This document shows, piece after piece, positions 27,685-36,803 of a stretch of DNA of 57,320 nucleotides; position 1 is the first letter of the stretch, and each line of letters starts with the position of its first letter. The notes beneath the pieces are model-generated. The model was not told the DNA's origin. It did not search any database and saw only the letters and a program-made list of their open reading frames with translations. The stretch comes from Aquibacillus sediminis. Its GTDB lineage: Bacteria; Bacillota; Bacilli; Bacillales; Amphibacillaceae. Position numbers and translations under genes: made by a program. Location of the stretch: contig NZ_SZNM01000023.1 in NCBI RefSeq assembly GCF_005870085.1, forward strand, positions 1 through 57,320, read 5' to 3'.

Positions 27685-29826
27685 TTAAAGTATCTCGTTT
27701 TTGACCAATGCGGCTTTAATCATCGTATAAGAAAAGTCATCAGGCAAGCTATCTTTCAATGGCTTTAGCTTTTTTTCTTCTATGCTTTCTCGTGCTTCTA
27801 GTATCAACATTTCTTGTTCTTCATTAAAGAATAAATCCCACTGCAGGTCGTTTCCGTCTTTATAAGCTTTGAAAAGATGGTTCGTTACCGTTTGTTCGGT
27901 TAAGTTCCGGTTTAAAGCAATTTCCCGGAGAGGGGTTCCATCTTGAAATAAATGATAAGTAATCATGTGACTTGGCTCATCGCTGGTTGTTTCATGTTTA
28001 ATGGTGGATGGCGCCTCAGGTTGTGGCATTTTGGTGGGCTCCACATCGTGGTGATCCACCCATTCACCGATCACAGCTAAAAAAGCCTCGCCATATTTGT
28101 CATATTTCTTCTCCCCAACGCCTTTAATGGATAACATCTCATCTTTGATGGTCGGGAAATACCGGGACATATCCTTTAAGGATGCATCGGAAAAAATCAC
28201 ATAAGGTGGTACCTGTTCATCATCTGCCAATTGTTTTCGTAGTTGTCTTAGTTCTTCAAACAATGCTTCACTGAAGTCGAGTTCTTCGGTACGATCAATA
28301 CGGCTCACTTGCATCCAGATTTGTTTTTCCCCTTTAAGAACGTCTGCGGCCTGTTTGGTTAGTTTTAAGATTGGAAAACGGTCATCTCCAGTGGAAAGGA
28401 CACCTTCTGCAACAAGAAAATGAATAAAATTGGTGATGTCCTTTTCTTTGGTTTTCATCATTAAGCCATAGGTAGATAGGCGTTCAAAACCAAAGTCGGC
28501 AATCTTTTTGCTTTTCGATCCTTTTAAAACTTTGGCAGTTAAGCCGGCACCAAAGCGTTCACCCATTCGTTTGACACAGGATAACACCATTTGCGCCTCT
28601 TTGGTGACGTCTTCCCGTTCAATATCATGTTGGCAATTGCCACAGTTCCCGCAATCTTCTTGTAAAGAATAGTCATCGAAATATTCCAGGATATGTTTTT
28701 GTAAACAGTGATCGGTGTGACAATAGTTGATCATCGCTTGTAATTTTTTATATTCATTGGTTTTGTTTGCTTCATCCATTGGTGATTGTTCAATTAAAAA
28801 TTTTTGCAATTGGATATCTTGTCCAGAGAAGAGCAATACGCACTCACTTGGTTCGCCATCCCTACCAGCACGTCCAGCTTCTTGGTAATAGGATTCAATA
28901 TTCATCGGTAAGGCATAATGAATCACATAGCGGACGTTTGATTTATCAATTCCCATTCCAAATGCATTGGTTGCCACCATAATCGATAATTCGTCCTGAA
29001 TAAAGGCTGTTTGTGCCTGCTTCCGTTGTTGTTCCGAAAGACCTGCATGATAGTTGCCAACAGTAAACCCTTTAGCTTGAAGAAATTCATAGAGCTGATC
29101 GGCTTGCTTACGGGTTGCGGTATAAATGATACCAGATTCTAGTTTTCTATCACTTGCATAATCTAGAATAAAGCGTTGTTTATCTCTTCCTTTGACAACA
29201 TGAAATGCCAAGTTATCTCTCGCAAAACCAGTATTCACAACAAAATCTTCATCGATAGCTAGCAGTCTACGAATATCTTGAATAACTTGATCGGTTGCGG
29301 TTGCCGTTAAAGCCATCACAACTGGTAAATTAGGGATCGTCGATAGGGTTTGAACAATCGAACGATAGCTTGGACGAAAATCATGGCCCCATTGGGAAAT
29401 ACAATGGGCTTCATCAAATGCGATCAATGATAGTTTCATGGATTGAATGGTGCGAAGAAAGGAAGAAGATTCAAATCGTTCTGGTGCGACGTAGACAAAG
29501 GAATAGTGTCCCTGGTGGAGTTGGTCCAACCTCTCCTGTTGTTCAGAAGTGGAAAGGGAACTATTGATGTAGGTTGCTGATATCCCTAGAGAAACAAGGG
29601 CATCGACTTGATCCTTCATTAATGAAATCAATGGCGAAATAATGATGGCTGTCCCGCTTTTTGTTAGTCCTGGGATTTGATAACAAAGTGACTTTCCACC
29701 ACCGGTAGGCATGATTGCTAGGGTGTTCGCATCATCTAATACATGTTCGATTACTTGTTGCTGGCCAGGCCGAAACGAATCAAAACCATAATAACTTTTA
29801 AGTAGTTGTTGTGCTTGGTCTAACAT
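27685..29826 (-). CDS. recQ: ATP-dependent DNA helicase RecQ
   Basis: 3'-5' superfamily-2 helicase of 713 aa for recombination and stalled-fork repair. Start ATG 29826, seven bases from AAAGG. Motifs: FRPGQQQVI (motif 0), MPTGGGKSLCYQ with Lys45 (Walker A), FDEAHCISQWGHDFR (DEAH box plus aromatic loop), ALTATATD, and QEAGRAGRDG (motif VI, arginine finger). RQC zinc site: Cys cluster CLQKHIL...CGNCGNC near 375-400, then winged helix. HRDC domain near 515-590. The C-terminal 100 residues carry an extra helix-turn-helix (GTPLREIALNRNLTEQTVTNHL) absent from the shorter RecQ proteins. Monocistronic. Confidence 0.96.
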   Translation of the reverse strand: MLDQAQQLLKSYYGFDSFRPGQQQVIEHVLDDANTLAIMPTGGGKSLCYQIPGLTKSGTAIIISPLISLMKDQVDALVSLGISATYINSSLSTSEQQERLDQLHQGHYSFVYVAPERFESSSFLRTIQSMKLSLIAFDEAHCISQWGHDFRPSYRSIVQTLSTIPNLPVVMALTATATDQVIQDIRRLLAIDEDFVVNTGFARDNLAFHVVKGRDKQRFILDYASDRKLESGIIYTATRKQADQLYEFLQAKGFTVGNYHAGLSEQQRKQAQTAFIQDELSIMVATNAFGMGIDKSNVRYVIHYALPMNIESYYQEAGRAGRDGEPSECVLLFSGQDIQLQKFLIEQSPMDEANKTNEYKKLQAMINYCHTDHCLQKHILEYFDDYSLQEDCGNCGNCQHDIEREDVTKEAQMVLSCVKRMGERFGAGLTAKVLKGSKSKKIADFGFERLSTYGLMMKTKEKDITNFIHFLVAEGVLSTGDDRFPILKLTKQAADVLKGEKQIWMQVSRIDRTEELDFSEALFEELRQLRKQLADDEQVPPYVIFSDASLKDMSRYFPTIKDEMLSIKGVGEKKYDKYGEAFLAVIGEWVDHHDVEPTKMPQPEAPSTIKHETTSDEPSHMITYHLFQDGTPLREIALNRNLTEQTVTNHLFKAYKDGNDLQWDLFFNEEQEMLILEARESIEEKKLKPLKDSLPDDFSYTMIKAALVKNEIL

Positions 29827-29959
29827 TAACATCATCCTTTTACGAGGAATTTACCATAGTGCAATCGTTGTAGCTGTATAAAGAAATGCTCGGTATGAGT
29901 GAACAGATGTGAACATTGTTATAGTTTTTTTGTAAGGTTGTTTGTTTTTTTAATTTGTC

Positions 29960-30140
29960 ATAGGTGATAGAAACTTTGACGTAGATCAAGATGAAAACTC
30001 CAGAAACGTGTACATTAAGAAAGAATTTCCCCTCAAATATAGACGAAAACGCAAAAAACGTGCACATTAAGGAAAAAATTCCCTTCAAATATAGACGGAA
30101 ACGAAATAATTGTACACATCTGGCTTAAAATTTTCGGTGA
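29960..30140 (+). repeat. Dispersed intergenic repeat, family B, copy 1
   Basis: Non-coding region behind the recQ promoter. It opens TAGGTGATAGAAACTTTGAC GTAGATCAAG and contains two direct units of about 55 bp, each with ACGTGYACATTAAG...AATT(T/C)CC...AATATAGACGRAAACG, then ends CACATCTGGCTTAAAATTTT. Related copies are at 41666-41876 and, inverted, at 47214-47330. An 82-aa minus-strand frame here is not called. The rest of 29827-30239 shows no gene. Confidence 0.7.
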
Positions 30141-30239
30141 ATATGAGTAATTATTTTTGAGCTACGTCGGATTCTATCTTTATTGTGACAAAAACAGATA
30201 TTATTTAGAAACAACATTCCGTTAAGGCTCTTATGTGAA

Positions 30240-30265
30240 CGATCAGTGGAATTCTCCACTGATCG
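30240..30265. repeat. Perfect 11-bp palindromic hairpin after brnQ
   Basis: CGATCAGTGGA-ATTC-TCCACTGATCG. It sits ten bases beyond the brnQ stop (minus strand) and could end that transcript, but no T run follows on either strand. Confidence 0.6.
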
Positions 30266-30274
30266 CAATAAACA

Positions 30275-31579
30275 TTATGAGTGTACGTTCACCGTGCTTT
30301 TCTGGGTAAGAAATTGAATCACTCCACCAATTATACCACCGATTATGGCAGGGACAACCCATCCCATTCCAATAGAGAAAAATGGGAGATTTTCAAGCAG
30401 TGATTGGACCAAATCAATGGTAATACCAAACTCTTTTAACCCATCAAAAAGGCTGATGAAAGCTGTTAATAAAATAGCTCCTCTAGAAATCGGGGTAGAG
30501 GCGTTTAGGAATGTTAACAAAATGAGAACAATCGCAATTGGATAGATGGCAACTAATACTGGAACAGAAATAGCAATTATCTGATTTAATCCTAAGTTGG
30601 CAACTAGTAGGCTAGCGAGTGTAATCGCGGTCACAACTGTTACATAAGGAAGTTGGAATTTATTAGAGAAAAATTGACCACAAGCTACCGTTAGTCCGAT
30701 CGAAGTCGTTAAACAAGCAAGTAGAACAATAATACCTAAAATTGCCGTGCCCAATGGGCCAAAACTTTGTTCAGCTGCGGCCGACAAAATAGCCCCGCCA
30801 TTTTCGAATGTCTGGTTTGCTGTCATTTTCGCTCCAATCCAACCAATCGAACTATACACAACTGTTAAGCCAATACCTGCAACAAGACCAGCTTTAATGG
30901 TGGAGGTGACAATTTTTTTGTTAGCTTGTACCCCCTGTTCGCTAAACGCTGTGACAACAATAATACCAAATGCTAAGGCTGCGATCGCATCCATGGTTAA
31001 ATAGCCTTCAACAAATCCTGTGAAAAAGGGACTTGCTTGATATTTTGCTGCCGGTTCCTGAATGGTTGTATCAAGTGTGAAAAATGCTCCAATACTAAGT
31101 GCCGCAATTGCAATTACTAGTGCCGGAGTCAGCCATTGACCAATCCGATCTACTAGCTTTAATGGGCTCAAACTTAACCAAAAGACAAGCCCATAAAAAG
31201 CCAAAGTAAAAATGAGTAAGATCAAAGATTGTGTAAGTCCAGAGCCGCCTAAGAATGGTTCAACCCCCATTTCATATCCTACATTTGCTGCTCGCGGACT
31301 ACCGAAGAACGGCCCAATTGCCAGGTAAATGACCGAAGAAAATACAATACTAAACATAGGATGAACGCGCATGCCAAGTTCTGCCGATTTGTTTTTTGTC
31401 AAAGATATAGCCACAACGGCAAGGATCGGTAATCCGACTCCAGTTGTAATAAAACCAGCTATAGCAATCCAATAGGATGTACCTGCTTCCATACCAAGAA
31501 TAGGGGGATAAATAAGGTTTCCTGCTCCAAAAAATAATGCAAAAAGCATCAAGCCAATAACGACTGTTTTATTTCTCAT
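30275..31579 (-). CDS. brnQ: Branched-chain amino acid uptake carrier
   Basis: Secondary transporter (LIVCS family) of 434 aa that imports Leu, Ile and Val with Na+ or H+. ATG 31579 follows TGGAGGTACATT; the longer frame starts upstream of the -10. Twelve hydrophobic helices. N-terminal signature GLMLFALFFGAGNLIYPP (residues 8-25), then FGSPRAANVGYE near 97 and TMDAIAALAFGIIVV near 195. Monocistronic, with its own sigma-A promoter and a possible CodY site, consistent with repression when branched-chain amino acids are plentiful. Confidence 0.94.
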   Translation of the reverse strand: MRNKTVVIGLMLFALFFGAGNLIYPPILGMEAGTSYWIAIAGFITTGVGLPILAVVAISLTKNKSAELGMRVHPMFSIVFSSVIYLAIGPFFGSPRAANVGYEMGVEPFLGGSGLTQSLILLIFTLAFYGLVFWLSLSPLKLVDRIGQWLTPALVIAIAALSIGAFFTLDTTIQEPAAKYQASPFFTGFVEGYLTMDAIAALAFGIIVVTAFSEQGVQANKKIVTSTIKAGLVAGIGLTVVYSSIGWIGAKMTANQTFENGGAILSAAAEQSFGPLGTAILGIIVLLACLTTSIGLTVACGQFFSNKFQLPYVTVVTAITLASLLVANLGLNQIIAISVPVLVAIYPIAIVLILLTFLNASTPISRGAILLTAFISLFDGLKEFGITIDLVQSLLENLPFFSIGMGWVVPAIIGGIIGGVIQFLTQKSTVNVHS

Positions 31580-31634
31580 AATGTACCTCCATAGATGTTG
31601 TGATCTCCGTTCTAAATTGCTAAAAAGCAGAATA

Positions 31635-31663
31635 ATATTAACAATCAAACAACCTTTTGTCAA
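31635..31663 (-). promoter_or_regulatory. Sigma-A promoter of brnQ
   Basis: Minus strand TTGACA (31658-31663), 17-bp spacer, TAATAT (31635-31640); about 55 bases before the brnQ start. Confidence 0.8.
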
Positions 31664-31672
31664 TATTTATAG

Positions 31673-31687
31673 AATTTTTAGATAAAT
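31673..31687 (-). promoter_or_regulatory. Candidate CodY box upstream of brnQ
   Basis: AATTTTTAGATAAAT differs from the CodY consensus AATTTTCWGAAAATT at three positions, and lies ten bases upstream of the -35. CodY control of branched-chain transporters is known in Bacillus; the match itself is only moderate in AT-rich DNA. Confidence 0.35.
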
Positions 31688-31923
31688 TGTCGAAATATGG
31701 ACTTAATTAAAGGGGGATGCTTTACAAGATAAATGTAGATTTTGACGCGAAATAAAGCAATAAATGACCACTTAAAGAAGGCAGGTCAATATCTAACCAA
31801 AAGGGGAGAAATGCGTATTGCATGGACATCCTTTCCAGAAAAAATCTCCGAGTAAGATAAAAAAGAGCTAACCCTTTAACAAGTTTCGTCGGAGTTTTTT
31901 CTGATATACAGCATATAATAAGG

Positions 31924-31952
31924 CAAAAGGAGCTTGGTGACCCAAACTCCTT
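31924..31952 (-). terminator. Terminator after the SE1832-like gene
   Basis: Minus strand AAGGAG-TTTGGGTCACCAAG-CTCCTT followed by TTGCC; extended by TTGG/CCAA pairs. Between this and brnQ (31690-31920) there is another CTCCGA/TCGGAG pair with T runs, but no gene I can support. Confidence 0.65.
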
Positions 31953-31965
31953 CATATGGCATTCC

Positions 31966-32145
31966 TTACTTATACGCAGCCAGTTGCTTATTCAATTCTG
32001 CAAGTTCTTCCTCTAATTGTTCTAGTTGCTTTTCGGCATTGGCCGTGTTCCCTCCAACGGAATCTAATTTTTCTAGGTCAGATTGGATGCGAATGTAATC
32101 TGATTTCACTTCATTAATTTTGTCTTCAATCTCTTTTTTTGACAT
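31966..32145 (-). CDS. SE1832-like small coiled-coil protein
   Basis: A 59-aa soluble, highly charged peptide. ATG 32145 follows AAAAGGAGATTGATC. Two helices separated by a Gly/Asn turn: MSKKEIEDKINEVKSDYIRI QSDLEKL (about 1-26), VGGNTANAEK, then LEQLEEELAELNKQLAAYK. This is the pattern of the staphylococcal SE1832 family (conserved D-Y-x-R-x-Q-x-D-L-E-K-L core). Function unknown; monocistronic. Confidence 0.65.
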   Translation of the reverse strand: MSKKEIEDKINEVKSDYIRIQSDLEKLDSVGGNTANAEKQLEQLEEELAELNKQLAAYK

Positions 32146-32248
32146 GATCAATCTCCTTTTCTATTATGTATTAAATTAATTATAAACCTAACGACTAGAG
32201 AATGGCTAAAGTTTTGGTAACAAAGAATGATAGAAGGGAGCGAGACAA

Positions 32249-33100
32249 ATGAACATTTATTTATGTACTAGTGTCGAGAGGTTTGCCACGCATGTGGAAC
32301 CACTGCTATTAAAAAAGGAGGCATGTAATAACCTGCCGTTAGGTATTATCAATCAATTAATGACAACAGGTGACGCTGAGCAACACGCATATTTAGGTGT
32401 TGTCGAACAAGACCGAGAAGTTCTCTATGCCTTTTTGCAAACAGGAAAACATAATATTATTTTGCCAGATATTGATGGTGTTGATTCAAAAGCAGTGGAA
32501 CTGATTGCCTCGTTTATATATAAGGAAGGCATTGAGTTTCCAGGTGTAATTGGACCTCAACATGTGGTACAACCATTTGTTCATAAATGGAAACAGTTGA
32601 CCAATTGTAAGGAAAAAATACATATGAGGCAATGTATTTATCAATTGAAGAAGGTGAAGGATAGGCCGTTAGCAAACGGGCAATTGGAAAAGGCAGCAAC
32701 GAAAGATCAACCGCTCATTACACAATGGCTGAAACAATTTGCCTTAGAGATAAACGAACCTCATCTATATGAAGAGGCAAATACCATGGCGAAAAAGTTT
32801 ATCTCCCAACGTTCCATATATTTATGGAAAGTGGATGGCGTAGCCGTGTCGATGGTCAACCAATCGCGTAAGACGAAAAATGGCACAACAATTAATGCTG
32901 TTTACACACCAGACCAATATAAGCGTCAAGGGTATGCAACGGCGGCAGTTGCGACTATTTCCAAGCAACTATTAGAGCAAGGTTTTCATTTTTGTTCCTT
33001 ATACACGGATCTAGATAATCCTACATCCAATCATATTTACAAAAATATTGGATACGAATTAGTAGGGGATTCCCTTGTATATGTGTTTTATAACAGTTGA
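32249..33100 (+). CDS. GNAT-family N-acetyltransferase
   Basis: A 283-aa acetyltransferase with an N-terminal half (1-135) of no recognised family and a C-terminal GNAT domain. Acetyl-CoA-binding motif A is VYTPDQYKRQGYATAAVATI (about 222-241, the Q-x-x-G-x-A/G loop), followed by CSLYTDLDNPTSNHIYKNIGYE, the typical FR47-like motif B. Acceptor unknown. ATG 32249 follows GAAGGGAGCGAG. Monocistronic; divergent from the SE1832-like gene. Confidence 0.85.
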   Translation: MNIYLCTSVERFATHVEPLLLKKEACNNLPLGIINQLMTTGDAEQHAYLGVVEQDREVLYAFLQTGKHNIILPDIDGVDSKAVELIASFIYKEGIEFPGVIGPQHVVQPFVHKWKQLTNCKEKIHMRQCIYQLKKVKDRPLANGQLEKAATKDQPLITQWLKQFALEINEPHLYEEANTMAKKFISQRSIYLWKVDGVAVSMVNQSRKTKNGTTINAVYTPDQYKRQGYATAAVATISKQLLEQGFHFCSLYTDLDNPTSNHIYKNIGYELVGDSLVYVFYNS

Positions 33101-33349
33101 TTGTGGGTATACAAATAGTTTGAACTGTTTAGCATATCTGAGGCAATTTTTGAGTATAAATTATATATCTAGAGTATATAGGCCTATATTTAAAGTATGA
33201 TGTTCCATTCTACACTGGAGAGGTTATTTGAATAAATTTTCTAAATATTAACTGTGTAGGAAATTTGTACAAACTTAACCTGTTTAATAAAATTAGAGTA
33301 TCCGTTATGAAATAATAGGTTTTTCATCCGAAGAGGAGGAAACAAATCA

Positions 33350-33910
33350 TTGAAAATATTTCAGATGCTTGATAAAGCAATTATGAGATTGGAAGAATTT
33401 ATCTTAAGCTTTTCTGTTATTGTGATTTCGATTATGACCATTAGCAATGTAATTGCACGAGAAATATTTAATTCTGGATTCTTTTATTTTCATTCTGAAG
33501 TTAGTAAATTTGCGCTTGTTATTGCAACCTTTATGGGAATTGCCTATGCAGCGAGAAAAGGTAGACATATAAGTATGTCAGCTTTCTATGACTTTGGTTC
33601 ATTCAAAGTTCGAAAAGCAATGATGATTTTGATTCATTTTGTAACAGCCATTGTTATGTTAGTTTTAGCCTATTTTTCATTAAATTATACGATTTCAGAG
33701 TTTGAAAGAGGGACGGTTACGCCATCGTTACAGTTACCGCAATACTTAATGGTTATTTGGATTCCGCTTGGATTTTTTATGGCTGGTATACAATTTCTTC
33801 GGAATATGTGGATTAATATTCGGGTGAAAGATAAAGTATATCTAGGCATTGATGCGGAAGATTACAATGACAAAGAGAATAGTGAGATTGCCGAAGAAAT
33901 TCGCGTTTAA
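33350..33910 (+). CDS. TRAP transporter small permease (DctQ)
   Basis: Membrane subunit (186 aa) of a tripartite ATP-independent periplasmic-type transporter, which uses the sodium gradient to import organic acids. The start is TTG 33350, nine bases after GAGGAGGA. Four hydrophobic helices at about 18-37, 50-68, 87-106 and 130-150; conserved SNVIAREIFN and the ARKGRHISM segment after helix 2. First of three genes in order Q-M-P. The 249-base region upstream (33101-33349) is AT-rich with no gene and should hold the promoter. Confidence 0.9.
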   Translation: MKIFQMLDKAIMRLEEFILSFSVIVISIMTISNVIAREIFNSGFFYFHSEVSKFALVIATFMGIAYAARKGRHISMSAFYDFGSFKVRKAMMILIHFVTAIVMLVLAYFSLNYTISEFERGTVTPSLQLPQYLMVIWIPLGFFMAGIQFLRNMWINIRVKDKVYLGIDAEDYNDKENSEIAEEIRV

Positions 33911-33940
33911 AAAAAGATACCATATAGAAAGGAATCTATT

Positions 33941-35218
33941 ATGTTAGGGACATTAATTGCCATTATGGTTATTTTGCTATTGCTGAACTTTCCAATGATG
34001 GTTCCGCTAATAGTAGCTCCAATTGTTGTTCTTCTAATATTTTTCCCTAATTTAGGACCAGACCTGCTTATGGATCAACTTATAACAGGTATTGAATCAC
34101 CAGTCCTAATTGCTGTCCCACTATTTATTTTTGCGGCAGACATTATGACCTCGGGGAAAACTTCCAATCGACTACTAGATTTTATTGGTGCATTCGTTGG
34201 ACATATTCGCGGTGGTTATGCTATTACAACGGCGGCCGCTTGTACGTTGTTTGGCGCTATTTCAGGTTCTACACAGGCAACCGTAGTAGCGATTGGTCGA
34301 CCAATGCGTGAACGATTATTAAAGGTTGGTTATAAAGATTCAAAAGCAATGGCACTAATTATTAATTCCAGTGATGTGGCTTTGTTAATTCCGCCAAGTA
34401 TCGGGATGATTATTTATGCATTAGCAGCAGGAACAGGTGTATCTGTAGGGGACTTATTTATAGCAGGGATTATCCCTGGGATTATGGTCTTCCTAAGTTT
34501 TGCCATATATAATTTCATTTATGCAAAAATTAAGAATATTCCGCTAGCCCCTCAGGTTACTTGGAGAGAACGATTTATATCATTAAGAAGAGCATTATTG
34601 CCTCTAGGTTTCCCTGTTTTAGTAGTTGGTGGGATTTACACAGGTATCTTTACACCAGTAGAAGCTGCAGGCGTTTCTGTGCTTTATGCGTTTTTATTAG
34701 AATTTATTTTCTTTAAATCGATTCATATCAAACAGTTGCCGAAGATAGCTCTATCAACAGGACTTGTAACCTCAGCTGTCTTTATATTAGTCGCTGGCGG
34801 GCAAGTGTTTACATTTCTAATTGGGTACGCAAGAATACCTCAACAAATAACCGAGGCAGTGCTAGGTACTGATCCGAGTGCGATTTATGTGCTGATTATT
34901 GTTAGTATTTTCTTCTTTGTTGGTTGTATGTTTGTTGATCCAATTGTTGTTATTTTAATCTTAACACCAATTTTTGTTCCGGCGGCTCAAGCTGCAGACA
35001 TAGATTTAATTCATTTAGGTGTAATTGTTACATTCCAAGCAGCGTTAGGTTCAGCAACACCACCATTTGGGGTAGATATTTTTACCGCCAGTGCGGTGTT
35101 TAATAAACCATATTTAGAAGTTATTAGGAGTACACCACCATATATTGTGATGTTGTTAGTCATTGGTGTGTTACTCATTTTATTCCCGGAATTATCACTG
35201 ATGTTAATTCCAGAATAA
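33941..35218 (+). CDS. TRAP transporter large permease (DctM)
   Basis: Channel-forming 425-aa subunit with about twelve hydrophobic helices and the family signatures VPLFIFAADIMTSGK (about 59-73), FGAISGSTQATVVAIG (about 104-119) and NSSDVALLIPPSIGMIIYA (about 147-165). The C-terminal half repeats the pattern with FQAALGSATPPFGVDIF (about 365). It forms the membrane complex with the upstream DctQ (30-base gap). ATG 33941 after AGAAAGGAATC. Confidence 0.94.
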   Translation: MLGTLIAIMVILLLLNFPMMVPLIVAPIVVLLIFFPNLGPDLLMDQLITGIESPVLIAVPLFIFAADIMTSGKTSNRLLDFIGAFVGHIRGGYAITTAAACTLFGAISGSTQATVVAIGRPMRERLLKVGYKDSKAMALIINSSDVALLIPPSIGMIIYALAAGTGVSVGDLFIAGIIPGIMVFLSFAIYNFIYAKIKNIPLAPQVTWRERFISLRRALLPLGFPVLVVGGIYTGIFTPVEAAGVSVLYAFLLEFIFFKSIHIKQLPKIALSTGLVTSAVFILVAGGQVFTFLIGYARIPQQITEAVLGTDPSAIYVLIIVSIFFFVGCMFVDPIVVILILTPIFVPAAQAADIDLIHLGVIVTFQAALGSATPPFGVDIFTASAVFNKPYLEVIRSTPPYIVMLLVIGVLLILFPELSLMLIPE

Positions 35219-35289
35219 GGTTAGGTTTTAAAGGATTCTTATTTTAATAGAAATATGAATCTTTAAAATAAAAAAATTTTTAGGGGGTA

Positions 35290-36426
35290 ATGGTTATTAT
35301 TAACAAAAAGTTTTTATTCACGTTTCTAACTGTTCTAACACTTAGTATGTTGTTAGCAGCATGTGGGGACGATGCAGGTACAGAGGCAGACAATGGGGCA
35401 GAAAATGATACAGGAGAAACAGAAAATACTGAAGATACAAATGAAGGCAATGGTGATGAAGCAGCATCAGAATTTGAAAATGCTACTTGGCGTATGATTA
35501 CAGAAGAAGTGGATGGCCAAGTACAATATGAATATGCAGAAGAGTTCGCTAATCGTATTAATGATAAAACAGATGGTGCGATTACAATTGAACCATATGA
35601 ATATGGTCAACTTGGTAGTGAGGTAGACCAAGTAAACCAACTAGAACAAGGTGCAGTTGAACTTGCTGTTATGTCACCTGGTTTCACTGGAAACATGGTA
35701 ACAGAAGGACAACTTTTCTCACTTCATTTCTTATTCCCAGCTGATGGGGAACAAACGCAAGAGATTTTAAACACAAGTGATGCGCTTAACACAGATCTTC
35801 GCGAAAGATATGAAGAACATGGAATTTCACCGCTAGCTTATTGGACTGAAGGGTTCATGGCGTGGACTAGTAACGTAGGTATTGAAGAACCATCCGACTT
35901 TGATGGGCTTAACATGAGAATTCAAGAAACACCATTAATGCAAGAGACATATAGCGCATATGGTGCAACAACACAATCTATGAGTCAAAGTGAATTGTAC
36001 ACGGCATTAGATCGTGGAACAATTGATGCGCAAGAAAACCCAATTTTCTATATTTATGATATGTCATTCCAAGAAGTACAAGATACGGTAACACTTTCAA
36101 GACATAACAGTTATATTGCAATGACGACGGTTAATACGGATTGGTATAATGGCCTTGATGAAAATGTGCAAGCTGTCATTGATGAAACCGTAGAAGAAAT
36201 GCAAGATTGGATCTATGAAGAGCAAGACCGTCAAAATACAGAATACCTAGAATTGATGCAAGAAGAAGAAGGTATGGAAGTAATTGAACTTACCGAAGAT
36301 CAACGTCAAGCATTTAGAGATGAAGCTCTTTCTGTTCATGACTACTACCGTGAAGAGCTTTCTGAGGTAGACGGTGCAATTCTAGATCAACTTGAAGAAG
36401 AAATCGCTGAAGTTACAGGAGAATAA
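35290..36426 (+). CDS. TRAP transporter solute-binding lipoprotein (DctP)
   Basis: Substrate-capturing lipoprotein of 378 aa, anchored outside the membrane. Signal peptide with lipobox LAAC, modified Cys25, then an acidic Asp/Glu/Asn-rich linker (26-60) and the DctP domain. Visible family elements: YEYAEEFANRINDKTDGAI, IEPYEYGQLGSE, LNMRIQETPLMQETYSAYGA (ligand-carboxylate Arg region), and GTIDAQENP. Ligand probably a C4-dicarboxylate or other small organic acid; unproved. Very acidic overall, as in salt-adapted exported proteins. The start is odd: AGGGGG ends only two bases before ATG 35290. Encoded last, after the permeases. Confidence 0.93.
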   Translation: MVIINKKFLFTFLTVLTLSMLLAACGDDAGTEADNGAENDTGETENTEDTNEGNGDEAASEFENATWRMITEEVDGQVQYEYAEEFANRINDKTDGAITIEPYEYGQLGSEVDQVNQLEQGAVELAVMSPGFTGNMVTEGQLFSLHFLFPADGEQTQEILNTSDALNTDLRERYEEHGISPLAYWTEGFMAWTSNVGIEEPSDFDGLNMRIQETPLMQETYSAYGATTQSMSQSELYTALDRGTIDAQENPIFYIYDMSFQEVQDTVTLSRHNSYIAMTTVNTDWYNGLDENVQAVIDETVEEMQDWIYEEQDRQNTEYLELMQEEEGMEVIELTEDQRQAFRDEALSVHDYYREELSEVDGAILDQLEEEIAEVTGE

Positions 36427-36443
36427 TAGAACAATAGAAAAAG

Positions 36444-36478
36444 TCCCAAGTTGCTTAGGCAGCTTGGGATTTTTTTTG
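36444..36478 (+). terminator. Terminator of the TRAP operon
   Basis: TCCCAAG (36444-36450)/CTTGGGA (36463-36469) with inner TGC/GCA, followed by eight T. The 320 bases beyond, to the AI-2E gene, hold no gene; 36530-36650 is GC-richer and contains GGCCTACAGGACAAGGAA, which recalls the interior of the MITE-like copy at 9010. Confidence 0.88.
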
Positions 36479-36803
36479 ATGTCTAAGAAATTATAAAAAT
36501 GTGACGCTGTGGATTACTAATTGCAGTGTAAGCCATGTCCGCGAAGCGCTAAAGCTGTAGCGCAACTTCCCTCACCTCGGGCCTACAGGACAAGGAAAAC
36601 TACGAGTAGTTTTGCGTGATTCTAATGGGCATCCGTTCCTCAATTTCCATAAAAATTTGGGAGGGGCGGCCATTTATTCCTTGATTTGAAGCATCTAGCG
36701 TACCTGTCACCCCAATTTGTGCTTTTAATGAAACAAATGTCAGCTCCAAACTCCACTCAACATCAGGATAGAAAATACCACGACCACCACAAACTAGTAA
36801 CTC

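Noticed and set aside
29840-30088. 82-aa minus-strand ORF
   Set aside because: Covers repeat family B and the recQ upstream region; composition and lack of ribosome site argue against coding.
31580-31672. T-box leader upstream of brnQ
   Set aside because: The untranslated region after the promoter is only about 50 bases, too short, and lacks the T-box sequence.
31722-31955. 77-aa minus-strand ORF between brnQ and the SE1832-like gene
   Set aside because: No ribosome site; it starts inside the terminator hairpin of the preceding gene.
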